DNA of 24,097 bases from CALIZF01 sp046292445 (GCA_046292445.1 JBKBQT010000031.1:1-24097), one strand, 5' to 3'; positions 16,885 through 23,848 are shown, counted from the first letter of the stretch. Numbers and translations are program-made. The notes: generated by a model from the sequence alone, not told the origin.

Positions 16885-18255
16885 TCAGCGGTAGCAGACG
16901 GATTTGACGGCCGCGACGACCTCGGCCGTCGTGACCAGCGCGAGCTTTTCGAGGTTCGCGGCATAGGGCATGGGAACATCCTTGCCGGTGCAGTTCAGCA
17001 CCGGCGCATCGAGCCAGTCGAAGGCGCGCGTCATGATCTCGGCGGACAGATGGTTGCCGATAGCACCGACCGGGAACCCTTCTTCGACCGTCACGCAGCG
17101 GTTGGTCTTCTGCACCGAGGCGATGACGGTGTCGTAGTCGATCGGGCGCAGGGTGCGCAGGTCGATCACCTCGGCGCTGATCCCGTCCCTGGCCAGCGCA
17201 TCCGCGGCCTCGAGCGCGTAGGTCATGCCGATCCCGAAGCTGACGATGGTGACATCCGTGCCCTCGCGCCAGATCCGGGCACGGCCGAAGGGCACGGTCC
17301 AGTCTTCGACCTGAGGCACATCGAAGCTGCGGCCGTAGAGGATCTCGTTCTCGAGGAAGATCACCGGGTTGGGATCGCGGATGGCGGTCTTGAGCAGCCC
17401 CTTGGCGTCCGAGGCCGAATAGGGCATGGCCACCTTGAGGCCGGGGATCATCGCATACCAGGCCGCGTAATCCTGGCTGTGCTGCGCGCCGACCCGCGCC
17501 GCCGCCCCGTTCGGGCCGCGGAACACCATCGGGCTGCCCATCTGGCCACCCGACATGTAGAGCGTCTTGGCGGCCGAGTTGATGATGTGGTCGATCGCCT
17601 GCATGGCGAAGTTGAACGTCATGAACTCGACGATCGGCCTGAGGCCGCCCCAGGATGCGCCGACCGCGATGCCGGCAAAGCCCATCTCGGTGATCGGCGT
17701 ATCGACCACGCGGCGGGCGCCGAATTCGTCGAGCAGGCCCTGGCTGATCTTGTAGGCGCCCTGATATTCGCCGACCTCCTCGCCCATGAGGAACACCGTC
17801 GGGTCGCGGCGCATCTCTTCGGCCATCGCCTCGCGCAGGGCCTCGCGCACCGTCATCGCCTTGACCGGGGTTCCTTCGGGCCAGTCCGGGCCGGCCGCGC
17901 GCGTTGCGACCGGCGGCTTGGCCGGGGCGGCGGCCGCTGCGGGCGCAGGCGTATCGGCCGGGGACGCAAGATTTTTCGTCGAAAAATCTTGCGATTGCGG
18001 CGCCGCCGCCGGTGCGGTCTCGCCGGCCATGCGGGCGATGGGGGTGTTGACCTTGACGCCTTGGGCGCCTTCGGCGACGAGAAGCTCGGCCACGACCCCC
18101 TCGTCCACCGCCTCGAATTCCATCGTCGCCTTGTCGGTCTCGATCTCGGCCAGGATCTGCCCGGCCTTGACGGTGTCGCCGGCCTTCACGAGCCATTTGG
18201 CGAGCGTGCCCTCCTCCATCGTCGGCGAGAGGGCGGGCATCAGGATGTCGGTCAT
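16885..18255 (-). CDS. pdhB: Pyruvate dehydrogenase E1 beta subunit with N-terminal lipoyl domain
   Basis: This 456-residue protein forms with PdhA the thiamine-diphosphate-dependent E1 that decarboxylates pyruvate. The first 80 residues are a lipoyl domain (K42 in EIETDKATMEF), a fusion typical of alphaproteobacteria. A flexible linker (80-128) contains the palindrome-encoded QDFSTKNL (89-96). The E1-beta domain follows from about residue 130 (VREALREAMAEEM, FLMGEEVGEYQGAYKISQGL, RVVDTPITEMGFAGIAVGA). The E1-beta glutamate expected to act on thiamine is within GEEVGEYQG. It lies 13 bases after pdhA and 13 before pdhC with GGGGAC/AGGGG ribosome binding sites, so the three genes form one operon. 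Its start is nearly identical in DNA to that of pdhC. Confidence 0.96.
   Translation of the reverse strand: MTDILMPALSPTMEEGTLAKWLVKAGDTVKAGQILAEIETDKATMEFEAVDEGVVAELLVAEGAQGVKVNTPIARMAGETAPAAAPQSQDFSTKNLASPADTPAPAAAAAPAKPPVATRAAGPDWPEGTPVKAMTVREALREAMAEEMRRDPTVFLMGEEVGEYQGAYKISQGLLDEFGARRVVDTPITEMGFAGIAVGASWGGLRPIVEFMTFNFAMQAIDHIINSAAKTLYMSGGQMGSPMVFRGPNGAAARVGAQHSQDYAAWYAMIPGLKVAMPYSASDAKGLLKTAIRDPNPVIFLENEILYGRSFDVPQVEDWTVPFGRARIWREGTDVTIVSFGIGMTYALEAADALARDGISAEVIDLRTLRPIDYDTVIASVQKTNRCVTVEEGFPVGAIGNHLSAEIMTRAFDWLDAPVLNCTGKDVPMPYAANLEKLALVTTAEVVAAVKSVCYR
17965..17993. repeat. Coding palindrome in pdhB
   Basis: CGCAAGATTTTTCG (17965-17978) and CGAAAAATCTTGCG (17980-17993) form a perfect 14-bp inverted repeat around a single base. 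On the pdhB strand it reads QDFSTKNLA with codons (TTT, AAA, AAT, CTT) that are rare in the rest of the gene. Confidence 0.88.
18068..18255 (-). repeat. 188-bp direct repeat, pdhB lipoyl-domain copy
   Basis: Partner of 16684-16871. The two copies code for the same 62 N-terminal residues of the lipoyl domain and differ at six synonymous third positions. Confidence 0.9.
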
Positions 18256-18268
18256 GTCGAATGTCCCC

Positions 18269-19258
18269 TCAGGCGTAGATGTCGGTCCAGAGTTCGGACA
18301 GGTCCGGCTCCGGGCTTTCCTTGGCAAACTCGGCCGCCTCGTTCACGATCCCCTTGATGTCGCGGTCGATCGCCTTGAGGTCGTCATCCGTCGCATGGCC
18401 GCCCTGCACCAGCAGATCGCGCACGTGCTCGATGGCGTCGCGTTCGTCGCGCATCTTCTGCACCTCCTCGCGCGTGCGGTATTTCGCCGGGTCCGACATC
18501 GAATGGCCGCGATAGCGATAGGTCATCATCTCGAGGATATACGGCCCCTTGCCGGCGCGGCAGTGCGCCACCGCCTTGTCGCCTGCCGCTTTGACCGCCA
18601 GCACATCCATCCCGTCCACCTGCTCGCCCGGAATCCCGTAGGCTTCGCCGCGCCCGTAGAGCGTCGTGGATTTCGTCGCGCGCCTGACGCTGGTGCCCAT
18701 CGCATACTGGTTGTTCTCGATCACGAAGATCGCGGGCAGGGCCCAGAGTTCGGCCATGTTGTAGGTCTCGTAGACCTGGCCCTGGTTGGCCGCGCCGTCG
18801 CCGAAATAGACGAAGCTGACGTTGTCGTTGCCCAGATACTTGTCGGCAAAGGCAAGGCCGGCCCCGAGCGGCACCTGCGCGCCGACGATGCCGTGGCCGC
18901 CGTAGAAATGCCGGTCCTTCGAGAACATGTGCATGCTCCCGCCCTTGCCCTTGGAATAGCCGCCCGCGCGCCCCGTGAGTTCGGCCATCACGCCCCTCGG
19001 GTCCATCCCGCAGGCGAGCATGTGGCCATGGTCGCGGTAGGAGGTGATGCGCTTGTCGCCCGGCTTGGATGCCGCCTCGAGGCCGACCACGACCGCCTCT
19101 TGCCCGATGTAGAGGTGGCAGAAGCCGCCGATCAGGCCCATCCCGTAAAGCTGGCCCGCCTTTTCCTCGAACCGCCGGATGAGCAGCATGTCCCGGTAGT
19201 AGCGGATCAGGTCCTCCCTCGACACGTTCGGCTTGTCGGTCGGTTTGCGCGTCGCCAT
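18269..19258 (-). CDS. pdhA: Pyruvate dehydrogenase E1 alpha subunit
   Basis: This 329-residue E1 subunit binds thiamine diphosphate and, with PdhB, decarboxylates pyruvate and acetylates the lipoyl groups. The thiamine diphosphate motif starts at GDGAANQG (153-160) and ends at ENNQYAMGT (N182-N183). Other landmarks are GGFCHLYIGQEAVVVG, SYRDHGHMLACG, the GKGGSMHMF loop and TYRYRGHSMSDPAKYR, which corresponds to the phosphorylation-loop region of mitochondrial enzymes. A GGAGGGG ribosome binding site lies four bases upstream of the ATG at 19258. It is the first gene of the pdhA-pdhB-pdhC operon, and its promoter contains a perfect inverted repeat. ftsB lies 135 bp upstream on the same strand. 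Confidence 0.97.
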   Translation of the reverse strand: MATRKPTDKPNVSREDLIRYYRDMLLIRRFEEKAGQLYGMGLIGGFCHLYIGQEAVVVGLEAASKPGDKRITSYRDHGHMLACGMDPRGVMAELTGRAGGYSKGKGGSMHMFSKDRHFYGGHGIVGAQVPLGAGLAFADKYLGNDNVSFVYFGDGAANQGQVYETYNMAELWALPAIFVIENNQYAMGTSVRRATKSTTLYGRGEAYGIPGEQVDGMDVLAVKAAGDKAVAHCRAGKGPYILEMMTYRYRGHSMSDPAKYRTREEVQKMRDERDAIEHVRDLLVQGGHATDDDLKAIDRDIKGIVNEAAEFAKESPEPDLSELWTDIYA

Positions 19259-19274
19259 GGCCCCTCCGGCGGCT

Positions 19275-19300
19275 GGGATAGTTCACCGTTAAACTATCCC
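19275..19300. promoter_or_regulatory. Inverted-repeat operator candidate at the pdhA promoter
   Basis: GGGATAGTT (19275-19283) and AACTATCCC (19292-19300) are perfect 9-bp arms with an eight-base spacer. On the - strand one arm overlaps the predicted -10, so a bound protein would block transcription of pdhA. The same repeat could fold into a hairpin in RNA. The regulator is not known from the sequence. Confidence 0.55.
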
Positions 19301-19320
19301 GCCCGCATCGCGCGTTTCAA
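19292..19320 (-). promoter_or_regulatory. Predicted sigma-70 promoter of pdhA-pdhB-pdhC
   Basis: On the - strand TTGAAA (19320-19315) and ATAGTT (19297-19292) are 17 bases apart, 34 bp upstream of the pdhA start codon. The -10 is embedded in the inverted repeat 19275-19300. Confidence 0.55.
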
Positions 19321-19393
19321 GGGGGAACACGGCGGGGGCACGGCGGGGGGCGCGGCGGGAAACAGGATCGGCAAGGCAGCGCCGCGGGCCGGA

Positions 19394-19708
19394 TCAGGGG
19401 ATCACCACCTCGTCCGGGCGCAGGTGGCCGAGCATGTCGCGCGCCCGCTCGTCGAGCAGGTCGAGGTCGAGGTAGCTGTCCGAGAGCCGCCGCGTCAGGT
19501 TCTCGGCCGCCGCAAGGCTGGCAGCGAGGCGGTCGCGCTCGGCCAGAAGGGCGCGCGTTTCGGCCTCGATCTGCACCCGGCGGAACACGCCATGGTCGCC
19601 CTGCACAGCCGCAAAGGTGAAGTAGCTGCCCATCACGAAGGCGAGCATGAAATAGAGCGCCGCGCCGAGGGCCGGGCCATTGTCGCGCCGCGCATCGTGT
19701 CGTGCCAT
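19394..19708 (-). CDS. ftsB: Septum formation initiator FtsB/DivIC family protein
   Basis: This 104-residue bitopic membrane protein is predicted to be part of the FtsQ-FtsL-FtsB divisome complex. It has a short charged N-terminus, one membrane segment (about residues 13-33, ALGAALYFMLAFVMGSYFTF) and a periplasmic coiled coil (about 40-78, VFRRVQIEAETRALLAERDRL), followed by LDLLDERARDMLGHLRPDEVVI, the usual FtsB/DivIC ending. GAGG six bases upstream supports the start at 19708. In Rhodobacterales this gene commonly precedes pdhA, as here. It is divergent from aidB across 106 bp. Confidence 0.85.
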   Translation of the reverse strand: MARHDARRDNGPALGAALYFMLAFVMGSYFTFAAVQGDHGVFRRVQIEAETRALLAERDRLAASLAAAENLTRRLSDSYLDLDLLDERARDMLGHLRPDEVVIP

Positions 19709-19814
19709 GCTCTGCCTCGCGGGGTCTTGCTGCCCCGTGGCGGGAAGATGCCACAAGCGGCGGCCGATGGGAATCCCCCGCGGGGCTGTTAGGATGGCGC
19801 GAGGAGGAATGCCC

Positions 19815-21446
19815 ATGCCCAGCCAAATCGCCGCCCCGCCGCCCGCCCCGCCGACCGATCGCCTGCCCACGCATGACGTGACCAACCAGCCGCTGCCCGA
19901 GGCGGCGGATCTCTGGGCGGCCGATCCCGTGCTGCGCCACTGGGCGGCCGCTTCGGGCGCCGATGCATCGGCACTGGCCGCCTTCGGCGCGGCGGCGGGC
20001 AGCGCCGCGATGCGCGAGGCCGGGCGCGCGGCGAACCGCCATCCGCCGGAGCTGCGCGCCTTCGACCGCGGCGGGCGGCGGCTGGACGAGGTGGCGTTCC
20101 ATCCGGCCTATCACGACCTGATGGCGCTCGGCCTGTCGCATGGCTATGCCGCCGCGCCCTGGGAAGGGCGGTCGGGCGGGCATGCCAGCCATGCCGCGAT
20201 GGTCTATGCGCTCAGCCAGGTCGAGCCGGGGGTCTGCTGCCCGATGACCATGACCTATGCCGCCGTGCCAGCGCTGGCCGCCGATCCCGCGCTTGCCGCG
20301 CTCTGGCATCCGCGGCTGACGGCGCGGGCCTACGACGCCGCGATCGCCCCCGTCGCGGCCAAGCGGGCGGCGACGATGGGCATGGCGATGACCGAAAAGC
20401 AGGGCGGATCCGATGTGCGGGCCAATGCGACCCGGGCCGAGGCGACGGCGGACGGCTGGCGTCTGACCGGGCACAAGTGGTTCTGTTCGGCGCCGATGTC
20501 GGACGGCTTCCTGACGCTGGCGCAGGCGCCCGGGGGGCTGACCTGTTTCCTCGTGCCGCGCTGGCTCGAGGGGGGGCGCAACGGCATCCGGCTGATGCGG
20601 CTGAAGGACAAGCTGGGCAACCGGGCCAATGCCTCGGCCGAGATCGAGTATCACGGGGCGCTGGCGCAGCGCCTCGGGGACGAGGGCGACGGGGTGCGCA
20701 CCATCGTCGAGATGGTGCATCACACCCGCCTTGATACCGCGATGGCGCCGGCGGGCCTCATGCGGGCCGCGCTGGCCGAGGCGCAGTGGTGGTGCGCGGG
20801 GCGCAGCGCGTTCCAGCGCCGGCTGATCGACCAGCCGCTGATGCGGGCGGTGCTCGCCGACCTCTGCCTCGACTGGGAAGGGGCAACCGCGCTCGGCCTG
20901 CATGTCGCCGCCGCCTTCGACGCCGGCGAGCGGGCCTTTGCCCGGATCGGGGTGGCCTTGGCGAAGTTCTGGTCGAACAAGCGGGCGGTCTGGGTGATCG
21001 GCGAGGCGATGGAATGCCTCGGGGGGATGGGATATGTCGAGGATACCGGCCTGCCGATGCTCTACCGCGAGGCGCCGCTGAACGGCATCTGGGAGGGGTC
21101 GGGCAATGTGATCGCGCTCGACATCCTGCGAACCCTCGCGCGCGAGCCGGGCGCGGCGGCGGCGCTGGCGGCCCGGCTCGATGCGGCGGCGGGCACGGAC
21201 CGGGCCTATGACGCGGCGCTGGCCGCGCATCGCGCGCGCTGGCCGGGCCTGCCGCCCGAGGCCGAGGCGCGCTGGTTCGCCGAACGGCTTGCCGTGCTGC
21301 TGACCGCTTCGGTGCTGATCCGCGGCGGGGCGGCGGCGGTCGCCGACGGCTATGTCGCAACCCGCGTGGCGGGGGACCGTGGGGCGGTGCCGGGGGCCGT
21401 CGCGGGGCTCGACACGGCTGCGATCCTCGGGCGGCTGGCGGGGTAG
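19815..21446 (+). CDS. aidB: AidB-like acyl-CoA dehydrogenase family flavoprotein
   Basis: This 543-residue FAD protein closely follows E. coli AidB in length and sequence blocks: TNQPLPEAADLW near the N-terminus, GRAANRHPPELRAFD, CCPMTMTYAA, MGMAMTEKQGGSDVRANATRAE (about 188-209), GHKWFCSAPMSD, RLKDKLGNRANAS, the late GEAMECLGGMGYVEDTGLPMLYREAPLNGIWEGSGN, with the acyl-CoA dehydrogenase glutamate at E427. In E. coli AidB belongs to the adaptive response to alkylation; its enzymatic substrate is not settled. The start at 19815 sits seven bases after GGAGG (19803-19807); the ATG at 19809 is too close to it. No ada or alkB gene is in the window. It is divergent from ftsB and convergent with the FabL-like gene. 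Confidence 0.93.
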   Translation: MPSQIAAPPPAPPTDRLPTHDVTNQPLPEAADLWAADPVLRHWAAASGADASALAAFGAAAGSAAMREAGRAANRHPPELRAFDRGGRRLDEVAFHPAYHDLMALGLSHGYAAAPWEGRSGGHASHAAMVYALSQVEPGVCCPMTMTYAAVPALAADPALAALWHPRLTARAYDAAIAPVAAKRAATMGMAMTEKQGGSDVRANATRAEATADGWRLTGHKWFCSAPMSDGFLTLAQAPGGLTCFLVPRWLEGGRNGIRLMRLKDKLGNRANASAEIEYHGALAQRLGDEGDGVRTIVEMVHHTRLDTAMAPAGLMRAALAEAQWWCAGRSAFQRRLIDQPLMRAVLADLCLDWEGATALGLHVAAAFDAGERAFARIGVALAKFWSNKRAVWVIGEAMECLGGMGYVEDTGLPMLYREAPLNGIWEGSGNVIALDILRTLAREPGAAAALAARLDAAAGTDRAYDAALAAHRARWPGLPPEAEARWFAERLAVLLTASVLIRGGAAAVADGYVATRVAGDRGAVPGAVAGLDTAAILGRLAG

Positions 21447-21457
21447 CGCCGCCGCCC

Positions 21458-21475
21458 CGCGCGGCGCGCCGCGCG
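21458..21475. terminator. GC palindrome after aidB, possible terminator
   Basis: A perfect 18-bp GC-only palindrome lies 11 bases after the aidB stop (arms CGCGCGGCG and CGCCGCGCG). The rest of the 244-bp gap to the convergent reductase gene shows no supported gene. At this base composition such palindromes can be fortuitous. Confidence 0.3.
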
Positions 21476-21690
21476 CGCCGGTGCGATCCTTCGCGCGGTC
21501 TGCACGCCTCCCGCGGCGCGCGGTGACCGGCATCGGGAATGAGTATTTGTGGAACAGTGAAGCGGGGGGGCGGCGCAGATGCCGGCGGCGCCGCGGGCGG
21601 TGCGGATCGGGCCGGCCGGGATCGCGGTCGCTGGCGGCGCGCGCGCTGGCCGGTCCGCGCTGGGCCGGCGTCCTGCGGTGCGGCCGGTTG

Positions 21691-22431
21691 TCAGGCGCTC
21701 AGGTTGGCGCCGCCGTTGACGAACACGATCTGGCCGGTGACGAATTCGGCCGCGGGCGAGGCGAGGTAGCGCATCAGGCCGGTGTAGTCGGCATCGCGCA
21801 CCGCGCGGCCCGACGGGTTGGCTTCGGCCGCATGTTTCATCAACCCCTCGGTCCTGTCGCCGAAGAGTGTGCGCACCGCGTCGGTTTCGACGATCGAGGG
21901 GGCGACGGCATTGATGCGGATGCCGCGGGGGGCGAGTTCGGTCGCAAGGTAGCGCAGGATCGCCTCTGCCATCGCCTTGCCGGCGCCGATGGCGACGTAG
22001 TTGTCCACCACGATCCGCCCGCCGCGCGAGGTGAGGAAGAACACCGTCGAGCCGCGGTCCATCAGCGGCAGGCAGGCCTGCACGAGAAAGAGGAGCGAGG
22101 CGCCGTTGGTTGTCACCGCGCGGGCGAAACGGGCTGGGTCGGCGGTCAGGGCCGGGGTGGCATAGGCATCGACCGCGCAATGCACGACCTGGCCGAGGCG
22201 CGCGCCGGTCGCCGCGATGGCCGCGGCCATGGCCGCGCAGCCCTCGGGCGTGCCGGCATCGGCGCGGATGAGGTGGACCGATGCGCCCTGCGCCGCCACC
22301 GCGGCCCGCGCCCGGTCTGCCGCGGCGGTGTCGCCGTGATAGTTGAGGAACACCGTCCCCGCTTCGGCCGCGAAGGCGCGCGCGATGGCAAGGCCGATGC
22401 CCTTGGTGCCGCCGGTGATCAGGATTGCCAT
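21691..22431 (-). CDS. Short-chain dehydrogenase/reductase, FabL-like with Tyr-x6-Lys
   Basis: This is a 246-residue Rossmann-fold NAD(P)H-dependent reductase. The cofactor motif TGGTKGIG (6-13) and N109 are typical of SDRs, as is the C-terminal TGQIVFVNGGANLSA. The active site differs from classical SDRs: instead of Tyr-x3-Lys there is Y145-x6-K152 (NYVAIGAGKAMAEAILRYLATEL), the spacing of enoyl-ACP reductases FabI and FabL, and the sequence after it (RINAVAPSIVETDAVRTLF) also parallels FabL. It may therefore reduce an enoyl thioester or a related substrate rather than a simple alcohol/ketone. The ribosome binding site is only a G-run. A GntR-type operator overlaps its promoter and the GntR gene is directly upstream. 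Confidence 0.85.
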   Translation of the reverse strand: MAILITGGTKGIGLAIARAFAAEAGTVFLNYHGDTAAADRARAAVAAQGASVHLIRADAGTPEGCAAMAAAIAATGARLGQVVHCAVDAYATPALTADPARFARAVTTNGASLLFLVQACLPLMDRGSTVFFLTSRGGRIVVDNYVAIGAGKAMAEAILRYLATELAPRGIRINAVAPSIVETDAVRTLFGDRTEGLMKHAAEANPSGRAVRDADYTGLMRYLASPAAEFVTGQIVFVNGGANLSA

Positions 22432-22442
22432 GCTGCCCCCCT

Positions 22443-22455
22443 ATTGTCCGACAAT
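22443..22455. promoter_or_regulatory. GntR/FCD-type operator at the reductase promoter
   Basis: ATTGT (22443-22447) and ACAAT (22451-22455) form a perfect inverted repeat around CCG, fitting the GntR-family pattern GT-N3-AC. It lies 12 bp upstream of the reductase start and overlaps the last two bases of the predicted -10. The same operator with a different spacer occurs at 23266-23278. Confidence 0.7.
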
Positions 22456-22482
22456 CCTGTCGGGCAGCGGAGGGGAAATCAA
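22454..22482 (-). promoter_or_regulatory. Predicted promoter of the FabL-like reductase gene
   Basis: On the - strand TTGATT (22482-22477) and CAGGAT (22459-22454) are 17 bases apart in the 57-bp gap after gntR. The start site would lie inside or next to the operator at 22443-22455, consistent with repression. Read-through from gntR is also possible. Confidence 0.5.
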
Positions 22483-22488
22483 GACCGA

Positions 22489-23172
22489 TCAGAGCTGGGC
22501 GGCAGCGAAAGCCTCGTCCGGCAGGCGCATGAGCGCAAGGCGCGTGCGCTTGATGTGGATCTGCATCAGCCGGTCGGCCCGGACGCGGTTGCCCGCGAGC
22601 ACCGCATCGGTGATCGCGGCATAGTCGAGGAACTGCTTGGCGCGCTGGTCATGGGTGACGTAGCTCTGGAATTGCAGGCGCAGCAGGTGGATCTGCATCA
22701 GCGGCATGAGGCGGGCAAGCTCGCCATTGCCGGCCATGCGGATCAGCACGTCGTAGAAATCGCGCCGTTCCTTCAGCAGGGCCACGAAATCGCCCCGTTC
22801 GGCCGTGGCGACGAGGCGGGCGTGCTGATCTGCGAGCAGCGTGCGCTGTCCCGGCAGATCGACCCGTTCGGCCGCAAGGCGCGCGACGAGGCCGACGATG
22901 CGTTCGAGCACGACGAGCGTGTCATGCGCCTCTTGCCGCGACAGGGCGCGGACATAGGCGCCGCGGTGGCGCGAGAGGGTCACGAGGCCCTCGGCCGCGA
23001 GCCGTTTGAGCGCCTCGCGCACCGGGCCTCGGCTGACGCCGAGGTTGCGCGTCAGGTCGGCCTCGACAAGGCGCTGGCCGGGGACCATCCGTCCGGCATA
23101 GACGCCGGACATGATCGCCTCGACCACGACGTCGGGCGAGCTTTGCGCCGCGGTCCGCTCCATCACGTTCAT
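22489..23172 (-). CDS. GntR family transcriptional regulator, FCD (FadR) subgroup
   Basis: This 227-residue DNA-binding protein has a GntR winged helix at about residues 12-78 (RLVEADLTRNLGVSRGPVREALKRLAAEGLVTLSRHRGAYV) and an all-helical FCD effector domain (about 85-215, with the family AGN at 147-149). Of the metal-binding residues usual in FCD domains, the final histidine (H206) is kept, but the expected His in the D-x3-H segment appears as Y140 and the E-H segment as D-Y (183-184), so effector binding may not use a metal. AAGGGG eight bases upstream supports the start at 23172. Operators matching its family flank the gene on both sides, suggesting control of itself, the downstream reductase and the divergent DUF3237 gene. 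The effector is unknown. Confidence 0.88.
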   Translation of the reverse strand: MNVMERTAAQSSPDVVVEAIMSGVYAGRMVPGQRLVEADLTRNLGVSRGPVREALKRLAAEGLVTLSRHRGAYVRALSRQEAHDTLVVLERIVGLVARLAAERVDLPGQRTLLADQHARLVATAERGDFVALLKERRDFYDVLIRMAGNGELARLMPLMQIHLLRLQFQSYVTHDQRAKQFLDYAAITDAVLAGNRVRADRLMQIHIKRTRLALMRLPDEAFAAAQL

Positions 23173-23265
23173 GTCGCATACCCCTTGTGCCGGGCGATCC
23201 GCGGCACGGCCTGCCTCCCCGGTTGTCTCCGTCTCACATGCGCGCGGCCGAATCAAGGTGACATT

Positions 23266-23278
23266 ATTGTAAAACAAT
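23266..23278. promoter_or_regulatory. GntR/FCD-type operator between gntR and the DUF3237 gene
   Basis: ATTGT (23266-23270), AAA, ACAAT (23274-23278) is a perfect inverted repeat identical in its arms to the one at 22443-22455. On the - strand it contains a TACAAT that could be the gntR -10, so autoregulation is plausible. It also lies 43 bp before the DUF3237 start. Confidence 0.7.
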
Positions 23279-23321
23279 GTTGTCCTGCAGCGCGCTGGGA
23301 TTCCCGTCGATCGAGGGGCCG

Positions 23322-23786
23322 ATGACCGCGATGCTGCCGCTTGAAACCCGCCCTTTGCTGATCCTGTCGGTCGATCTCGCGCCGGCGCAGGCGCTGGGGG
23401 CGACGCCGCAGGGGGACCGCAAGATCGTGCCGGTTCTGGGCGGCAGGGTCGAGGGGCGGGTGACGGGCCGGGTGCTGTCCGGCGGCGGGGACTGGGCGCT
23501 GACGCGGGCCGACGGGGTGCTGATGCTCGATGTGCGGCTGACGGTCGAGGCGGCGGACGGCGGGCTGATCCATGTGACCTATACGGGGATGCGGCATGGG
23601 CCGGCGGCGGTGATGGCGCGGCTGGCGGCGGGCGAGCGGGTCGATCCGTCCGAGATGTATTTCCGCATCATTCCGCGGTTCGAGACGGCGGCGCCGGCGC
23701 ATGTCTGGCTCAACCGCATCCTTGCGGTCGGGGTGGGCGAGCGGCTGCCGGCGGGGCCGCGGTATCACGTGCACGAGGTGTTGTAG
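23322..23786 (+). CDS. DUF3237 (UPF0311) family protein
   Basis: This 154-residue protein is predicted to be all-beta, probably a small barrel, and has no signal peptide or membrane segment. It matches the DUF3237 pattern: PVLGGRVEGRVTGRVLSGGGDWALTRADGVLMLDVRLTVEAADGG in the middle and, later, EMYFRIIPRFETAAPAHVWLNRILAVGVGE, which is the most characteristic part. No function is established for the family; members often sit beside catabolic or aromatic-degradation genes. The ATG at 23322 follows GAGGGG; an in-frame ATG at 23277 lies inside the GntR operator and is unlikely, and 23331 is a further alternative. The shared operator links it to the GntR regulator and reductase. Confidence 0.82.
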   Translation: MTAMLPLETRPLLILSVDLAPAQALGATPQGDRKIVPVLGGRVEGRVTGRVLSGGGDWALTRADGVLMLDVRLTVEAADGGLIHVTYTGMRHGPAAVMARLAAGERVDPSEMYFRIIPRFETAAPAHVWLNRILAVGVGERLPAGPRYHVHEVL

Positions 23787-23795
23787 GGCGCATGC

Positions 23796-23819
23796 GCCGC
23801 CCCATGCCCTCGGGGCGGC
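23796..23819. terminator. Hairpin between convergent genes, likely bidirectional terminator
   Basis: GCCGCCCC (23796-23803) and GGGGCGGC (23812-23819) form a perfect 8-bp stem with an eight-base loop in the 62-bp gap between the DUF3237 gene and the gene at the right edge. No T-run is present. Confidence 0.5.
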
Positions 23820-23848
23820 CCCGGGGGGCGGTGCCGGGCGCAGCAGCG

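Noticed and set aside
19317..21533. Long antisense frame over ftsB and aidB
   Set aside because: Same reason: aidB is unmistakable on the + strand, and the antisense translation is low complexity.
21539..21769. Small open frame (76 codons) between aidB and the reductase gene
   Set aside because: It has no ribosome binding site, a Gly/Ala-rich translation, and it runs into the 3' end of the reductase gene on the opposite strand.
23277..23321. ATG at 23277 as the start of the DUF3237 gene
   Set aside because: It lies inside the operator palindrome, has no ribosome binding site, and adds 15 residues not typical of the family. The ATG at 23322 follows GAGGGG.
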